A stretch of 64,000 bases of DNA. Origin: 2-02-FULL-48-14 sp041645035 (lineage in GTDB: Bacteria > Patescibacteriota > Gracilibacteria > UBA1369 > 2-02-FULL-48-14). Position 1 is the first letter of the stretch. The number at the start of each line of letters is the position of its first letter. The notes beneath the pieces are model-generated. The model worked only from the letters and a program-made list of their open reading frames with translations. It was not told the origin of the DNA and did no database searches. The position numbers and the translations under genes were made by a program. Shown here piece after piece: positions 16,549 through 25,584 of the stretch. The stretch covers positions 42,645 through 106,644 of the forward strand of contig JBAZQU010000001.1 in assembly GCA_041645035.1 (NCBI GenBank). Reading direction: 5' to 3'.

Positions 16549-18048
16549 ATGTTTCAAAGACTTTCACTCGTTTTCCTCTCTTTTTTCCTGCTGATTTCCA
16601 CAGTAGGGCTTGTAGGCGCTGAGGTTGTTTCGGATAAAAAACCTGTCGCCATTGTGGCTGAGATTGATTCGCAGACCAGTATTGGAGTAAATCGCAGTAT
16701 TATTTTCAATGCCTCCGGTTCTACCGCTCCTTTCGACAGCCCGTTGGTTTATGAATGGACTTTTGGGGATGGGAACCGCCAAGAGGGGGTGGAGGTGGTG
16801 CATTCGTACGCACAGAGCGGAGATTATACGGTCACTTTGACTGTGAGAGATTATTCGGGGAATAGCGCGACGGCTCAGCAGGAAGTTTTTGTTTTTAAAA
16901 GGTCTTTTGTGTTTATTAGTAACGTGGAAGATGAAGAAGCAAAAATACAAGGTTTAATTGAAGCCGGTCGCGAACAGGGTGTTTATTTTGAAGTAATCCA
17001 GGCCTATACGTCTTCGTCCGGTTTTTTGGAGGAAGAGGAGTTGAGGCGCCAGCTACTTGAGCATATTTCTGATTTGGAACCCGCGGAAGACCTTGTGATT
17101 TACACCTATGGTACCAGTGGACTTACGGTGCTCTCCCAATTGCAGCAGAACCTTTCGGATTCGGAGTTTTTTAAAGGCAAAAATATTTATTTTGCTTCCG
17201 ATCATAATTTAAATACGATTAAGAATATTGCGCGTGGAGTGTACGGGAACATTTCGCCTGCGCAGATTATATTGACGCGCCCCGAAGCGCTTTGGGTGCT
17301 TTTGGAGGCACCGGATGCGGAGAGTTTCGTCGATACGTTGGCGGAGCGAGGGCTTGAATATGTTGTGGTGGATGGTCGCCTGGAGCTGAGGCCGTGGAAC
17401 TTCCTCTCCGTTCTGGTGAACGGTATCGTGAGCAAAGGAGTGCCAACGGGTGCTATTCTACTTGTTTTGATGTTGCCCATCATCGCGACGGTAGTGGTTT
17501 TTATGAAACAAGTGGTGGGGCTCAACACGCTCGGGGTTTACACACCTTCCATTCTTTCACTCTCGTTTATCGCGTTAAATTTTTGGTACGGACTTTTGAT
17601 TTTTATGATTCTCTTTTTGGTGGCCAGTTTGGTCCGTTCCGCGCTTCATCATTACCGTTTACTCTACATCCCACGTATGGCGATTATTTTAACTTTTTCA
17701 AGTTTTGCCATTTTACTCGTGCTTTTTTTGGGGACGCTTCTTGGTCAGCAGATTGATGAGCTCGTTATTTTCCCGATTCTTATCATGACCACCATGGTGG
17801 AGAAATTCGTTACTATTCAGGGCGACAAGGGAATTAAAAGCGCGATCCATATTGGAGCTGAGGTCTTACTTGTGGCGATGCTTTGTTATCTGGTTGCGCA
17901 GTGGGGTGTACTGGAAACTTTAGTGTTGGGGCATCCCGAGGTGATCTTAGTTTTCCTGCTGATCAATTTTATTTTGGCTCGCTGGTCCGGACTTCGTATC
18001 ACCGAATATATTCGTTTTAGGGAAGTTATTCATCACGTTGAAGAATAA
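16549..18048 (+). CDS. PKD-domain protein with C-terminal 7TM (transglutaminase-associated type) membrane domain
   Basis: This 499-residue protein has a signal peptide (residues 1-25) and a PKD domain around 30-120 (VYEWTFGDGNRQEGVEVVHSYAQSGDYTVTLTV). An unassigned alpha/beta extracellular region runs to about 285. Seven membrane helices follow, with VVFMKQVVGLNTLGVYTPSILSLSF and HYRLLYIPRMAIILTF. The 7TM part matches my memory of the family usually fused to an inactive transglutaminase domain; here PKD takes that place. It shares its last base with the start of the ATP-grasp gene, so the two are coupled. The family is known to neighbour RimK-like ligases; its function is unsettled. Confidence 0.8.
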   Translation: MFQRLSLVFLSFFLLISTVGLVGAEVVSDKKPVAIVAEIDSQTSIGVNRSIIFNASGSTAPFDSPLVYEWTFGDGNRQEGVEVVHSYAQSGDYTVTLTVRDYSGNSATAQQEVFVFKRSFVFISNVEDEEAKIQGLIEAGREQGVYFEVIQAYTSSSGFLEEEELRRQLLEHISDLEPAEDLVIYTYGTSGLTVLSQLQQNLSDSEFFKGKNIYFASDHNLNTIKNIARGVYGNISPAQIILTRPEALWVLLEAPDAESFVDTLAERGLEYVVVDGRLELRPWNFLSVLVNGIVSKGVPTGAILLVLMLPIIATVVVFMKQVVGLNTLGVYTPSILSLSFIALNFWYGLLIFMILFLVASLVRSALHHYRLLYIPRMAIILTFSSFAILLVLFLGTLLGQQIDELVIFPILIMTTMVEKFVTIQGDKGIKSAIHIGAEVLLVAMLCYLVAQWGVLETLVLGHPEVILVFLLINFILARWSGLRITEYIRFREVIHHVEE

Positions 18049-20402
18049 TGCTATTCAATAATTCCGGCATTTTGGGGATGAACGCGCGGAACTTGCTTTA
18101 TGTCCGTCCGTTCAATAATAAAAAGGCCGTTCGTTTCGCCGACGATAAGCTTAAGACAAAACATTTTCTTTCTGCTCGAGGAATCCCGGTTCCGCGGCTT
18201 TACGCTGTTATTCGCAGTGCTGAAGAGCTTGAGAGGTTTACATTTTCCAGTTTGCCTAAAAGTTTTGTTCTCAAGCCCAATTTGGGTTTTGGCGGAGAAG
18301 GAATTATCCCCATTATTGATACGAAGGGGGAATCCTTCATCAAGGCTAGCGGGGAGAGTATGAGCAAGGACGAACTTAAGGAGCAAATTAATGATATTTT
18401 AGAGGGCGCTTTTAGTATTTCAGAACTCCAAGATGCGGCTTTTTTTGAACAGTTGATCATTTGTGACCCTCGGCTCGCGAAATTTTGTTACAAGGGACTG
18501 CCGGACATCCGCGTGGTGGTTCATAATCTCATTCCGGTGATGGCGATGCTTCGTTTGCCTACTCGCGAATCGGATGGAAAGGCGAATCTCCACCAGGGGG
18601 CTGTGGGCGTGGGAATTGATATTGCTAAAGGCACGGCCACGCACATTGTTTACAAAGGTAGAGTCGTGGATGAAGTGCCCGGAGCCGGACCTATTCGTGG
18701 TTTCACCATTCCTTACTGGGATGAAATTTTACTCATTGCTTCGCGCATTCAGTTGGCGACGAATCTGGGTTATTGCGCCGTGGACGTTTCTATCGACCAT
18801 CACGCCGGTCCCGTGCTGTTGGAAATCAATGCGCGTGCCGGACTCGCGGTACAAATTGCGAATTTGGCGCCGCTGAGGCGGCGCCTGGAACGCATTCAGG
18901 GTGTTAAAGTCACTACTCCTGAAAAAGGTGTACGCATTGCACAAGAACTCTTTGGGCTCAAGATTGAGAAAGGGGCAAAGGAGTTTCGTGATGTAATCGG
19001 TAATCTCGAGGAAATTAAAATCATTGCTCCCGGCGAAGTGCGCCACGCCTGGGCTTCCATCAACCCGATTTTAGAAGGAAGTATTTTGGATAAAAAACTT
19101 GCGGAGGAACTCGGGCTTACGGATGAAACAGAGTCGGGTCAGCTTAGGGTGAAATTTTCTTTGGGGACTAAGCGTATTCAAACACTGGTTTATACGGAAG
19201 ATTTTTCCGGGAAAGATTACAGTATGGTTATTGGGAAGCGTGATCTTCAGGGTTTTCTCATCGATCCCATGAAGGGCAAAAATAAAGTACTTAAGCTCCC
19301 CGCCTTACTTACCGGCAAGGACGAGGTGATACTTTTTTTTGAGGCTGACCGTGAACTTGCGACCATGGATCGTCAGATTCAACTGCTCTCTCATCTCAAG
19401 CCCAGTAACTTAAAGCAAGAATCTGAAAAATTTTTAGCAAATCCTTCCTATAACCCGCAATTTGAATATCGGAAGTTATCTTTTGATCCACACGAACTGA
19501 AGACGCGGCTTGAGAAAATTGAAGGAACCTTAGACGATTCACCGCTGGGGAGTTTGTTCCGAAAGAAAGCTCAAGAACATTTGAAAAAAATCTGGCTTTT
19601 GGAGGCCCGTGGAAAAGAGGATTTTACCAATCACAGCTTCGAGCTTTACGGGAAACCTTCCGAGCATTTAATAGCCAAGGCACGCGAAAAACTGGAAGGA
19701 AAGCCGAAAGTTTTTCTTGAGCCAACTCGCTATTTTAGTGTGCCGGAGGCTACTGTGGAATTTGAACGAGTCTTTCGGGAATATGGGCTGGATCATTGGC
19801 GCGTTAAAGTGAATCGCCATATGATAAGCGCTTGTTCGGCCGGGAAAGAATGTACGCTTTTTATTCGTGAGGGAGCTCAATTTTCCGAAGAGCGACTTCG
19901 TATGGTGATTGCGCATGAAATTGAAACTCACATCCTCACCGCTGAAAATGGAAAATATCAAATTTATGAACTTTTCAATCGCGGTTTTGGAGATTTCCTC
20001 GAAACTCAGGAGGGACTTGCCATTTGGAATCAAGAGCAGGTGTCCACTATAAATAATGAAAAAAATTACCGAAGTGCTACTTTGATTTTTGTGATTGAGT
20101 TTGCGCACAAGCATGGTTTCGCGGAAACATATGACTATTGCCTCAAACTCGGCATGGCGGAAGACCGCGCCATGCAGGCCACGCTCAAAGTGAAACGCGG
20201 ACTTAGAGACACTTCAAAATCGGGTGTATTCACCAAAGACGGTCTTTATTTCTCCGGATATCTCCAAGTGCAGGACTTTGTAGTCAATGGGGGTGATTTA
20301 AAAAACCTCTACTACGGAAAGTATAACTTGGATGACCTACCCTTTATTAGAAAGATTCCGGGCTTAAAAGAGCCTAAAATTTTGCCGCACTTTTTAAGTT
20401 AA
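18048..20402 (+). CDS. RimK-related ATP-grasp ligase fused to a DUF1704 (MATCAP/QEGLA-type) metallopeptidase
   Basis: This 784-residue fusion has an N-terminal ATP-grasp domain (about 1-310) of the alpha-L-glutamate-ligase-related type: KPNLGFGGEGI, PDIRVVVHNLIPVMAMLRLP, KANLHQGAVGVGIDI and LLEINARAGL (Mg-binding Asn-Glu). A linker of about 70 residues is followed by a second region (330-420) and a DUF1704 domain. The latter carries the zinc motif HEIETH at residues 623-628 and TQEGLA at 653-658, whose Glu is the expected third ligand. ATP-grasp enzymes form peptide or amide bonds; DUF1704 includes tyrosine carboxypeptidases of tubulin. One chain could therefore add and remove a terminal residue. 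The substrate is unknown. It is coupled to the 7TM gene. Confidence 0.85.
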   Translation: MLFNNSGILGMNARNLLYVRPFNNKKAVRFADDKLKTKHFLSARGIPVPRLYAVIRSAEELERFTFSSLPKSFVLKPNLGFGGEGIIPIIDTKGESFIKASGESMSKDELKEQINDILEGAFSISELQDAAFFEQLIICDPRLAKFCYKGLPDIRVVVHNLIPVMAMLRLPTRESDGKANLHQGAVGVGIDIAKGTATHIVYKGRVVDEVPGAGPIRGFTIPYWDEILLIASRIQLATNLGYCAVDVSIDHHAGPVLLEINARAGLAVQIANLAPLRRRLERIQGVKVTTPEKGVRIAQELFGLKIEKGAKEFRDVIGNLEEIKIIAPGEVRHAWASINPILEGSILDKKLAEELGLTDETESGQLRVKFSLGTKRIQTLVYTEDFSGKDYSMVIGKRDLQGFLIDPMKGKNKVLKLPALLTGKDEVILFFEADRELATMDRQIQLLSHLKPSNLKQESEKFLANPSYNPQFEYRKLSFDPHELKTRLEKIEGTLDDSPLGSLFRKKAQEHLKKIWLLEARGKEDFTNHSFELYGKPSEHLIAKAREKLEGKPKVFLEPTRYFSVPEATVEFERVFREYGLDHWRVKVNRHMISACSAGKECTLFIREGAQFSEERLRMVIAHEIETHILTAENGKYQIYELFNRGFGDFLETQEGLAIWNQEQVSTINNEKNYRSATLIFVIEFAHKHGFAETYDYCLKLGMAEDRAMQATLKVKRGLRDTSKSGVFTKDGLYFSGYLQVQDFVVNGGDLKNLYYGKYNLDDLPFIRKIPGLKEPKILPHFLS

Positions 20403-21529
20403 CCTTTCCATTCCGTGCTGTGATCTTCCACCTCAGATTTTTGAGAATGTTTCATGACAATTAAAGTCATGTCGTCCAATTGCGTGCAGCCTTCCATAAA
20501 ACGTCCCACGTCAATGGCAATTTTTTCAAACAAAGTTTCGGTGCTCACCTCTGCGCCGGCCTGTTGTTGTAAGAAGTTCTTTAGGCGTTCGAGTGTGTAC
20601 ATTTGTCCGGTGACATTTTTCGCTTCTACAATCCCGTCTGAATAAAGCACCACAAAGTCTTCGTCCTCTAAAGTGATTTCACTTTCCTGAATGAATTTTC
20701 CGATGTCCGGCAACATGCCCACAGCCAATCCACCCGCTTTGGTCACTTCCACTTCACCCTTCTTTGTTTTTACGTGGATGAGGTGCTCATGACCCGCTCC
20801 TGCCCAGCGCAATTTACTTTCTTGAGGAATCCATTCCAATAAAATCATAGTCATGAACATGCTTGGTTTGAGATGGGGTTTTAAGTATTGATTCAATTTG
20901 ATCACCATGCCTTTTAACGTGTTTTCCATTTCGACAAAAGTCTCCAAAAGTACGTCCACCATCACCATCACGATGCCTGCGGGGATTCCATGGCCGGTAG
21001 AATCACCCACATAAAGGAGGTGGCGCCCCTCCTTCGCAAAGAAGTTAAAAGTATCTCCACCGATTTCAGAAGCCGGTCTGGTTTTTGCGGTGACCTCAAG
21101 GCCGGGGATTTCCGGTGCAATTTTAGGGATAAGCATGCGCTGAATATCCTGAGCGGTGCTAAGCTCCTTTTGGATTCGTATATGTGTTTGCACGTCGCCG
21201 GAAATACTTTCCAGATTTCGTGTCACTTCGTTAAAGAAGTGTGCCAAAATACCGATCTCATTAGTTTTGGAGGTTAGAATACGTCGATAAGGTTTTCCGG
21301 TGAGCAAGGCCTTCATTTCGCGAATGATTTTATGTAGAGGCTGATGCAGCTTCATGAAAACGACCAAGTAAAGGCTCAGCGTTAAGAGGCTCAAAGTAAT
21401 AATTTGGACCTGGATCGGACTCAATGGGCTATAGTTTTGCAGCCCCCAGAAAACGCCACACCCAAGCACTCCAACAAAAAGGAAGGAGAGAAAAAGTGGA
21501 ACAAAGATGGAGCGGCGTAGGAACGACAT
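20399..21529 (-). CDS. Membrane SpoIIE/RsbU-type PP2C phosphatase with HAMP domain
   Basis: This 376-residue protein has two N-terminal membrane helices (about 7-29 and 41-60), a HAMP-like linker (HQPLHKIIREMKALLTG...NEIGILAHFFNEVTRN) and a PP2C-type phosphatase of the SpoIIE class. Metal-binding motifs are SEIGGDTFNFF, VGDSTGHGIPAGIVM, LYSDGIVEAKN and QLDDMTLIVMK. Such enzymes dephosphorylate a STAS anti-anti-sigma factor. A kinase-like and a STAS protein are encoded at 30014-30982, about 8 kb away, and could complete the switch. The long extracytoplasmic sensor common in this family is absent: only a short loop joins the helices. Confidence 0.9.
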   Translation of the reverse strand: MSFLRRSIFVPLFLSFLFVGVLGCGVFWGLQNYSPLSPIQVQIITLSLLTLSLYLVVFMKLHQPLHKIIREMKALLTGKPYRRILTSKTNEIGILAHFFNEVTRNLESISGDVQTHIRIQKELSTAQDIQRMLIPKIAPEIPGLEVTAKTRPASEIGGDTFNFFAKEGRHLLYVGDSTGHGIPAGIVMVMVDVLLETFVEMENTLKGMVIKLNQYLKPHLKPSMFMTMILLEWIPQESKLRWAGAGHEHLIHVKTKKGEVEVTKAGGLAVGMLPDIGKFIQESEITLEDEDFVVLYSDGIVEAKNVTGQMYTLERLKNFLQQQAGAEVSTETLFEKIAIDVGRFMEGCTQLDDMTLIVMKHSQKSEVEDHSTEWKG

Positions 21530-21537
21530 CCGTTGTA

Positions 21538-23970
21538 TTATAGAGAGGCTTTCTCCTTGGAAGCAAGCACCTTTTCAATCTTATGAACTTCGTGGTGCGC
21601 GTTGATTTTGGAATACAGCTGTCGCAGAAGCAGCAAAGTTTCATGAGGCAGTTCGTGGATTTCCCTGGTGAGCTCTTTGGAGAGAACCTGACTGATTTTT
21701 TCCGTGATTTTAAGGTTTAAAGCGCTTTGCAGTGATTCACGAAATTGCTTGGGAAACTTAGCCAATAAACTAAAGGTTTTGTGAAACCACTCGTGCGCAG
21801 GATCGCTCAGGGCTTCAACGAGGGTTGGAATAGTACTGGCATCCTCCATTTGAGCCAAAGCCAAAAGTGCTGTTTTTTGAACCTTGGATGAAGCGTGTTG
21901 CAGATATTTTTTAAGCTCAGGCTTGAAACTGTTTTCCTTTACCGCCCCACAGGCTTCAATCCCTTCACAGAGTACCGCTTCCTTGGGACTATTGAGCATT
22001 TGATTAAGGTGGTGTCTCAGCTCATTGCGAAGCGGTTTAAACTGCCAAAGTGCAATCAGTGCCGCCGCTTTTACGTCCGGATCCCTGCTTGCGAGATATC
22101 CTTCCAAATAAAAACGCAAATTCGAATCATGGAAAAGACGAAGCATGCGAATGAAAATAGCTTTTCCCGCATCTTCCTTTTTAATAGCTTCAATCAAAAA
22201 TTCTGTAAGAGTTTCAGGCGCGAGTTGATAAAAAACATAAACCAACTCTTCACGAATTGCCTCGTTCTGTTCTTTTTTTAAACGATCTTTCAGGCTTTCA
22301 ATGACCCGATAACGTGTGAAAGATTGTTCCATCAAATGCTCCTTGAGTTTATGAAAACGGCTCAGGGCTTCCGCACTGGCCAAACGAAGATGCTCGTCTT
22401 TATTGTTTAACATTTCCAGAATGCTCGAAATGGATTCAGGATCTTCCTGAATTCCTAAAGTGTGTAAAATACTTTCCTTTAAAATTTCGGGCTCAGTCTC
22501 TCGTTTCAAGATTTTTTGCAAGGCGGCCGTGGTTTTTTCATGCCCTTTTTGGGCCAAAATTTCGATGGCGTTAAGGCGTGTGGGAAGATCAAGTTTGTGG
22601 CTCAGATTTTGTTCGGACATCTGTGTGTACTTTCTGCCAAGACCAACGATCAAGAAGCTCATTACCACGCTCATCGCAATCAAAATGAAGTTGAGCGTCA
22701 AGGTTTGAGGAGCTCCCTTCAGGCTGAAAGCGACGACGATCATGAGCAAAGTTCCCAGCATGGCGCCGAGCGGTTTCATAATCCCTTGCATCCATTCTTT
22801 AGTGCCACTGCGAATGGCATGGGGAATAGAATAGTAGGAAGAATCGTAGGCGTTTTTAAATAAAATTCCGGTTAGTTCGTAACCCCCACGAGCCGTGGAA
22901 GCACTGAAAAAGTTGAAACGCAGGGTCATCCAAATGAGGTTGAGCAAAGTTACCAGCGGATGCAGAAGCATGCTTGAAGTGATCCCCAGAATAGTCAGAA
23001 TGCGGCTTGCAAAAATGAGCTGCATAATGAGAGCGGCGGAATTGAAAATCAGATGCATCGTTCCCAGTTTTTGCGCGATGAGACTTTGGTAAGCTTCCTT
23101 ATCAGCATTAACATCAGTTTCTGTTTCCGCCAGATGAACGTCGGAACCTTCTTCCATTACCAGTGTCACCTCTTCACTCGAGAATATGTCTTGCTGCACG
23201 GCCTTTGTGTACTGGAATTCGAGAATATTGATGATCCCCCAGTGGAGCACTACCACGATCATGAGCACCTTCAAGAAAGGGATTTTTTTAAGCTCCTGAA
23301 AACTTTCGCCGAGTTTTTTAGAGATACCGGGCGAGGCTGAGGGTTCGGCTTCTTTCAACCTAGGAATATCCATCGTATGCGCATTGAAAAGCAGCACAAT
23401 GGGTATAATGGCCATGAGTAGAAGCACCCAGAAGAGGATGAATTTGTAGGTGGGAATTTCAGTTGCGAATAAGCTCAAACTTAACCCACCCATAATTCCT
23501 CCAAGGGTTTCGGCAGATTCGATAATAGGGAAGGTGCGTTGGCTTTCCAGAGGGCTAAAAAGCTCTTCGTTGAATAGAGAAACTAAGATATTAAGTTGGG
23601 AAAGTAGCACGGTTTCCGCCAGCAAGAAAAATACAAAAAAGAGCAGCGTGTTGCGTTCCAAAAGAAAAATGGAGACGAGCAGGGAGATGGCGGCTCCAAA
23701 AACTACGCACGTGATGAGCAACTCGCGTCTATATCTGTGAATAAGTTTGCGGAAGACCAAGGCCCCCAGCATCATAAAGAGCGCGTTCACCAAAAAAAGT
23801 CCGGGTAGGAGCTCAATACCCACTCGGCTCAAAAATACGGCCAAAAGTACGCTGCCCCCAATGATGAATCCGATACGAGCGAGGAAGGTCATTCCCCAGG
23901 CTATGCAAATACGCGGCCATTCCCCATTTGATACGTTCAGGAGCCGGTTCAGTTTATCTGGAATCTGCAT
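21538..23970 (-). CDS. MFS-like membrane transporter fused to HEAT repeats
   Basis: This 810-residue protein has about 12 hydrophobic helices in residues 15-455, split by loops near 215-230 and 270-310, in an arrangement like MFS or ATP/ADP translocase (TLC) carriers. The remaining 350 residues are alpha-helical HEAT-type repeats, for example SISSILEMLNNKDEHLRLASAEALSRF and KYLQHASSKVQKTALLALAQMEDASTIPTLVEALSD. The substrate cannot be named; nucleotide uptake is a possibility for a CPR symbiont, but I see no diagnostic TLC residues. It has a strong promoter and lies 8 bp upstream of the phosphatase gene, so they are likely one operon. Confidence 0.75.
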   Translation of the reverse strand: MQIPDKLNRLLNVSNGEWPRICIAWGMTFLARIGFIIGGSVLLAVFLSRVGIELLPGLFLVNALFMMLGALVFRKLIHRYRRELLITCVVFGAAISLLVSIFLLERNTLLFFVFFLLAETVLLSQLNILVSLFNEELFSPLESQRTFPIIESAETLGGIMGGLSLSLFATEIPTYKFILFWVLLLMAIIPIVLLFNAHTMDIPRLKEAEPSASPGISKKLGESFQELKKIPFLKVLMIVVVLHWGIINILEFQYTKAVQQDIFSSEEVTLVMEEGSDVHLAETETDVNADKEAYQSLIAQKLGTMHLIFNSAALIMQLIFASRILTILGITSSMLLHPLVTLLNLIWMTLRFNFFSASTARGGYELTGILFKNAYDSSYYSIPHAIRSGTKEWMQGIMKPLGAMLGTLLMIVVAFSLKGAPQTLTLNFILIAMSVVMSFLIVGLGRKYTQMSEQNLSHKLDLPTRLNAIEILAQKGHEKTTAALQKILKRETEPEILKESILHTLGIQEDPESISSILEMLNNKDEHLRLASAEALSRFHKLKEHLMEQSFTRYRVIESLKDRLKKEQNEAIREELVYVFYQLAPETLTEFLIEAIKKEDAGKAIFIRMLRLFHDSNLRFYLEGYLASRDPDVKAAALIALWQFKPLRNELRHHLNQMLNSPKEAVLCEGIEACGAVKENSFKPELKKYLQHASSKVQKTALLALAQMEDASTIPTLVEALSDPAHEWFHKTFSLLAKFPKQFRESLQSALNLKITEKISQVLSKELTREIHELPHETLLLLRQLYSKINAHHEVHKIEKVLASKEKASL

Positions 23971-23989
23971 ATCTTATAGAAATCTGTGA

Positions 23990-24018
23990 ATTATAACATA
24001 AATAGACCTATTAAGCAA
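23990..24018 (-). promoter_or_regulatory. Promoter of the MFS-HEAT/phosphatase operon
   Basis: On the minus strand: TTGCTT (24018-24013), 17-bp spacer, TGTTATAAT extended -10 (TATAAT at 23995-23990), 19 bp to the ATG at 23970. It is back-to-back with the murJ promoter. Confidence 0.8.
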
Positions 24019-24047
24019 GCCTCTCGGACCTGAAAAGCCCAAAGCTT

Positions 24048-24056
24048 TGCTACAAT
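24048..24056 (+). promoter_or_regulatory. Extended -10 promoter giving a leaderless murJ transcript
   Basis: TGCTACAAT ends only 7 bp before ATG 24064, so transcription should begin at or beside the A of the start codon. No -35 match is obvious. Confidence 0.6.
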
Positions 24057-24063
24057 AGGCTCT

Positions 24064-25584
24064 ATGAAATTGAGTTTTGGATCTGCTGCAGGGTTTGGTG
24101 CGCTACTACTGGCCACTTCCTCCGTTCTCAGTCGCGTACTAGGGATACTGCGCGACTATGTTTTCTCTAAAATTTTCGGGATCGGTGGGGATGGAGGCAT
24201 TTTTACTTTGGACGCTTATTATTTGGCCTTCCGCATACCGGATTTGCTCTATACTTTGCTGATTTTAGGTGCGCTTTCTTCTGCTTTCATTCCTTTATAT
24301 ACGCGTCTCAAGAAAAAAAATGAGGCAGAGGCGAACCTGTTTGTGAACGACGTATTGAGCAATGTGTTTTTACTCTTACTTATCCTAGGTGGCTTTTTAT
24401 TTATATTTGCACCTTGGCTGCTTCCGGTTTTAGCACCGGGGTTTGACGCGGAAACACGAAAAATCGCCGTAGATCTCACTCGAATCCTACTCTTATCGCC
24501 ACTTTTTTTGGGACTGAGCGGGATATTACAAGGAGTCGAAAATGTTCATAAACGATTTTTTGGAATGGCACTGGCGCCGTTGCTTTACAACGGAAGTATA
24601 ATTGTGGCGGCACTGCTTTTTGGGGCCAACCATGGAGTTTACGCCTTGGCCTGGGGGGTCGTTGTAGGAGCACTGCTCCATTTTTCGGTCCAACTTCCCG
24701 GCGCACTCAAAACGACTTTTCGTTTTCAGATGAAAATTCCTCAGTGGAGCCGAGCGGTTAAAGAGTTCTTTTACCTCTCTTTACCTCGAGTGATTGGTAT
24801 GTCCGCTGCGCAAATTACTTTGCTCGTGGATTTTGCCTTAGCTTCCACACTCTCGTTGGGGACGGTTTCCATTTACAGCTACGCGCTCAATCTTCAAAGT
24901 TTCCCTTATGGTGTGGTGGCCGTTTCCTTTTCCATCGCCATTTTCGCAACATTGGCCGAGCAGGCACTTTCCAGTGATAAAAAAGAATTCGTACAAACGC
25001 TCAAAAATTCGTTTCGAACCATTTGGTTCTGGGCTTTTCCGGCCACGGTTGGTTTGTTTCTACTTCGCGAACCGCTCATCGAACTCATTTTGCGGGGGGG
25101 TGCTTTTGATAAAAACGCAGCCTTGTTAACGGCGGGCACTTTTTCGATTTTAATTTGGTCCGCTCTTCCGCAGAGCCTTATCCCCCTTTGGTCCAGAGCT
25201 TTTTATTCACTTTCCAATACTCGAACACCGGTGATCGCTTCCGTTGTGACCATGCTGCTCAATGTAACGCTTAGTATCACGTTTACAAAGGTTTATGGGT
25301 TTTCCGTCTATGGTTTGGCCGGCGCAAACCTTATAGCTTCGACTTTCAATGCTCTGCTGCTACTCCTGCTGCTTTCGCGTGAACTCAAGACAGGGATTAA
25401 AGAAATTCTACCCATTAAAATGCTACTTTTAAGCGGCTTGGCGAGTGGATTCATGGCGGTGGTGATTCTTTACTTCCCGGATTTTGCTTACCCTCACGTT
25501 TTCGTGAAATTGCTCGTGCTTTCTCTGGTGGGATTCTTGGTCTACTTGGTCCCCTTCAAATTCAAAATCATCCATAGGTCTTGA
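24064..25584 (+). CDS. murJ: Lipid II flippase MurJ
   Basis: This 506-residue polytopic membrane protein of the MVF/MOP fold flips lipid II to the outer face for peptidoglycan synthesis. It shows the MurJ N-terminus ATSSVLSRVLGILRDYVFSKIFG, the AFRIPDLLYTLLILGALSSAFIP segment, and GILQGVENVHKRFFGMALAPLLYN and RAFYSLSNTRTPV blocks. About 14 helices are predicted by eye. The 3' end overlaps the convergent ribD by 43 bp. Together with murC and the LCP protein it indicates a complete murein pathway. Confidence 0.93.
   Translation: MKLSFGSAAGFGALLLATSSVLSRVLGILRDYVFSKIFGIGGDGGIFTLDAYYLAFRIPDLLYTLLILGALSSAFIPLYTRLKKKNEAEANLFVNDVLSNVFLLLLILGGFLFIFAPWLLPVLAPGFDAETRKIAVDLTRILLLSPLFLGLSGILQGVENVHKRFFGMALAPLLYNGSIIVAALLFGANHGVYALAWGVVVGALLHFSVQLPGALKTTFRFQMKIPQWSRAVKEFFYLSLPRVIGMSAAQITLLVDFALASTLSLGTVSIYSYALNLQSFPYGVVAVSFSIAIFATLAEQALSSDKKEFVQTLKNSFRTIWFWAFPATVGLFLLREPLIELILRGGAFDKNAALLTAGTFSILIWSALPQSLIPLWSRAFYSLSNTRTPVIASVVTMLLNVTLSITFTKVYGFSVYGLAGANLIASTFNALLLLLLLSRELKTGIKEILPIKMLLLSGLASGFMAVVILYFPDFAYPHVFVKLLVLSLVGFLVYLVPFKFKIIHRS

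Noticed and set aside
18866..18885. GC-rich 8-bp hairpin inside the ATP-grasp gene
   Set aside because: Encodes the Leu-Arg-Arg-Arg-Leu stretch; no sign of a regulatory role or repeat elsewhere.
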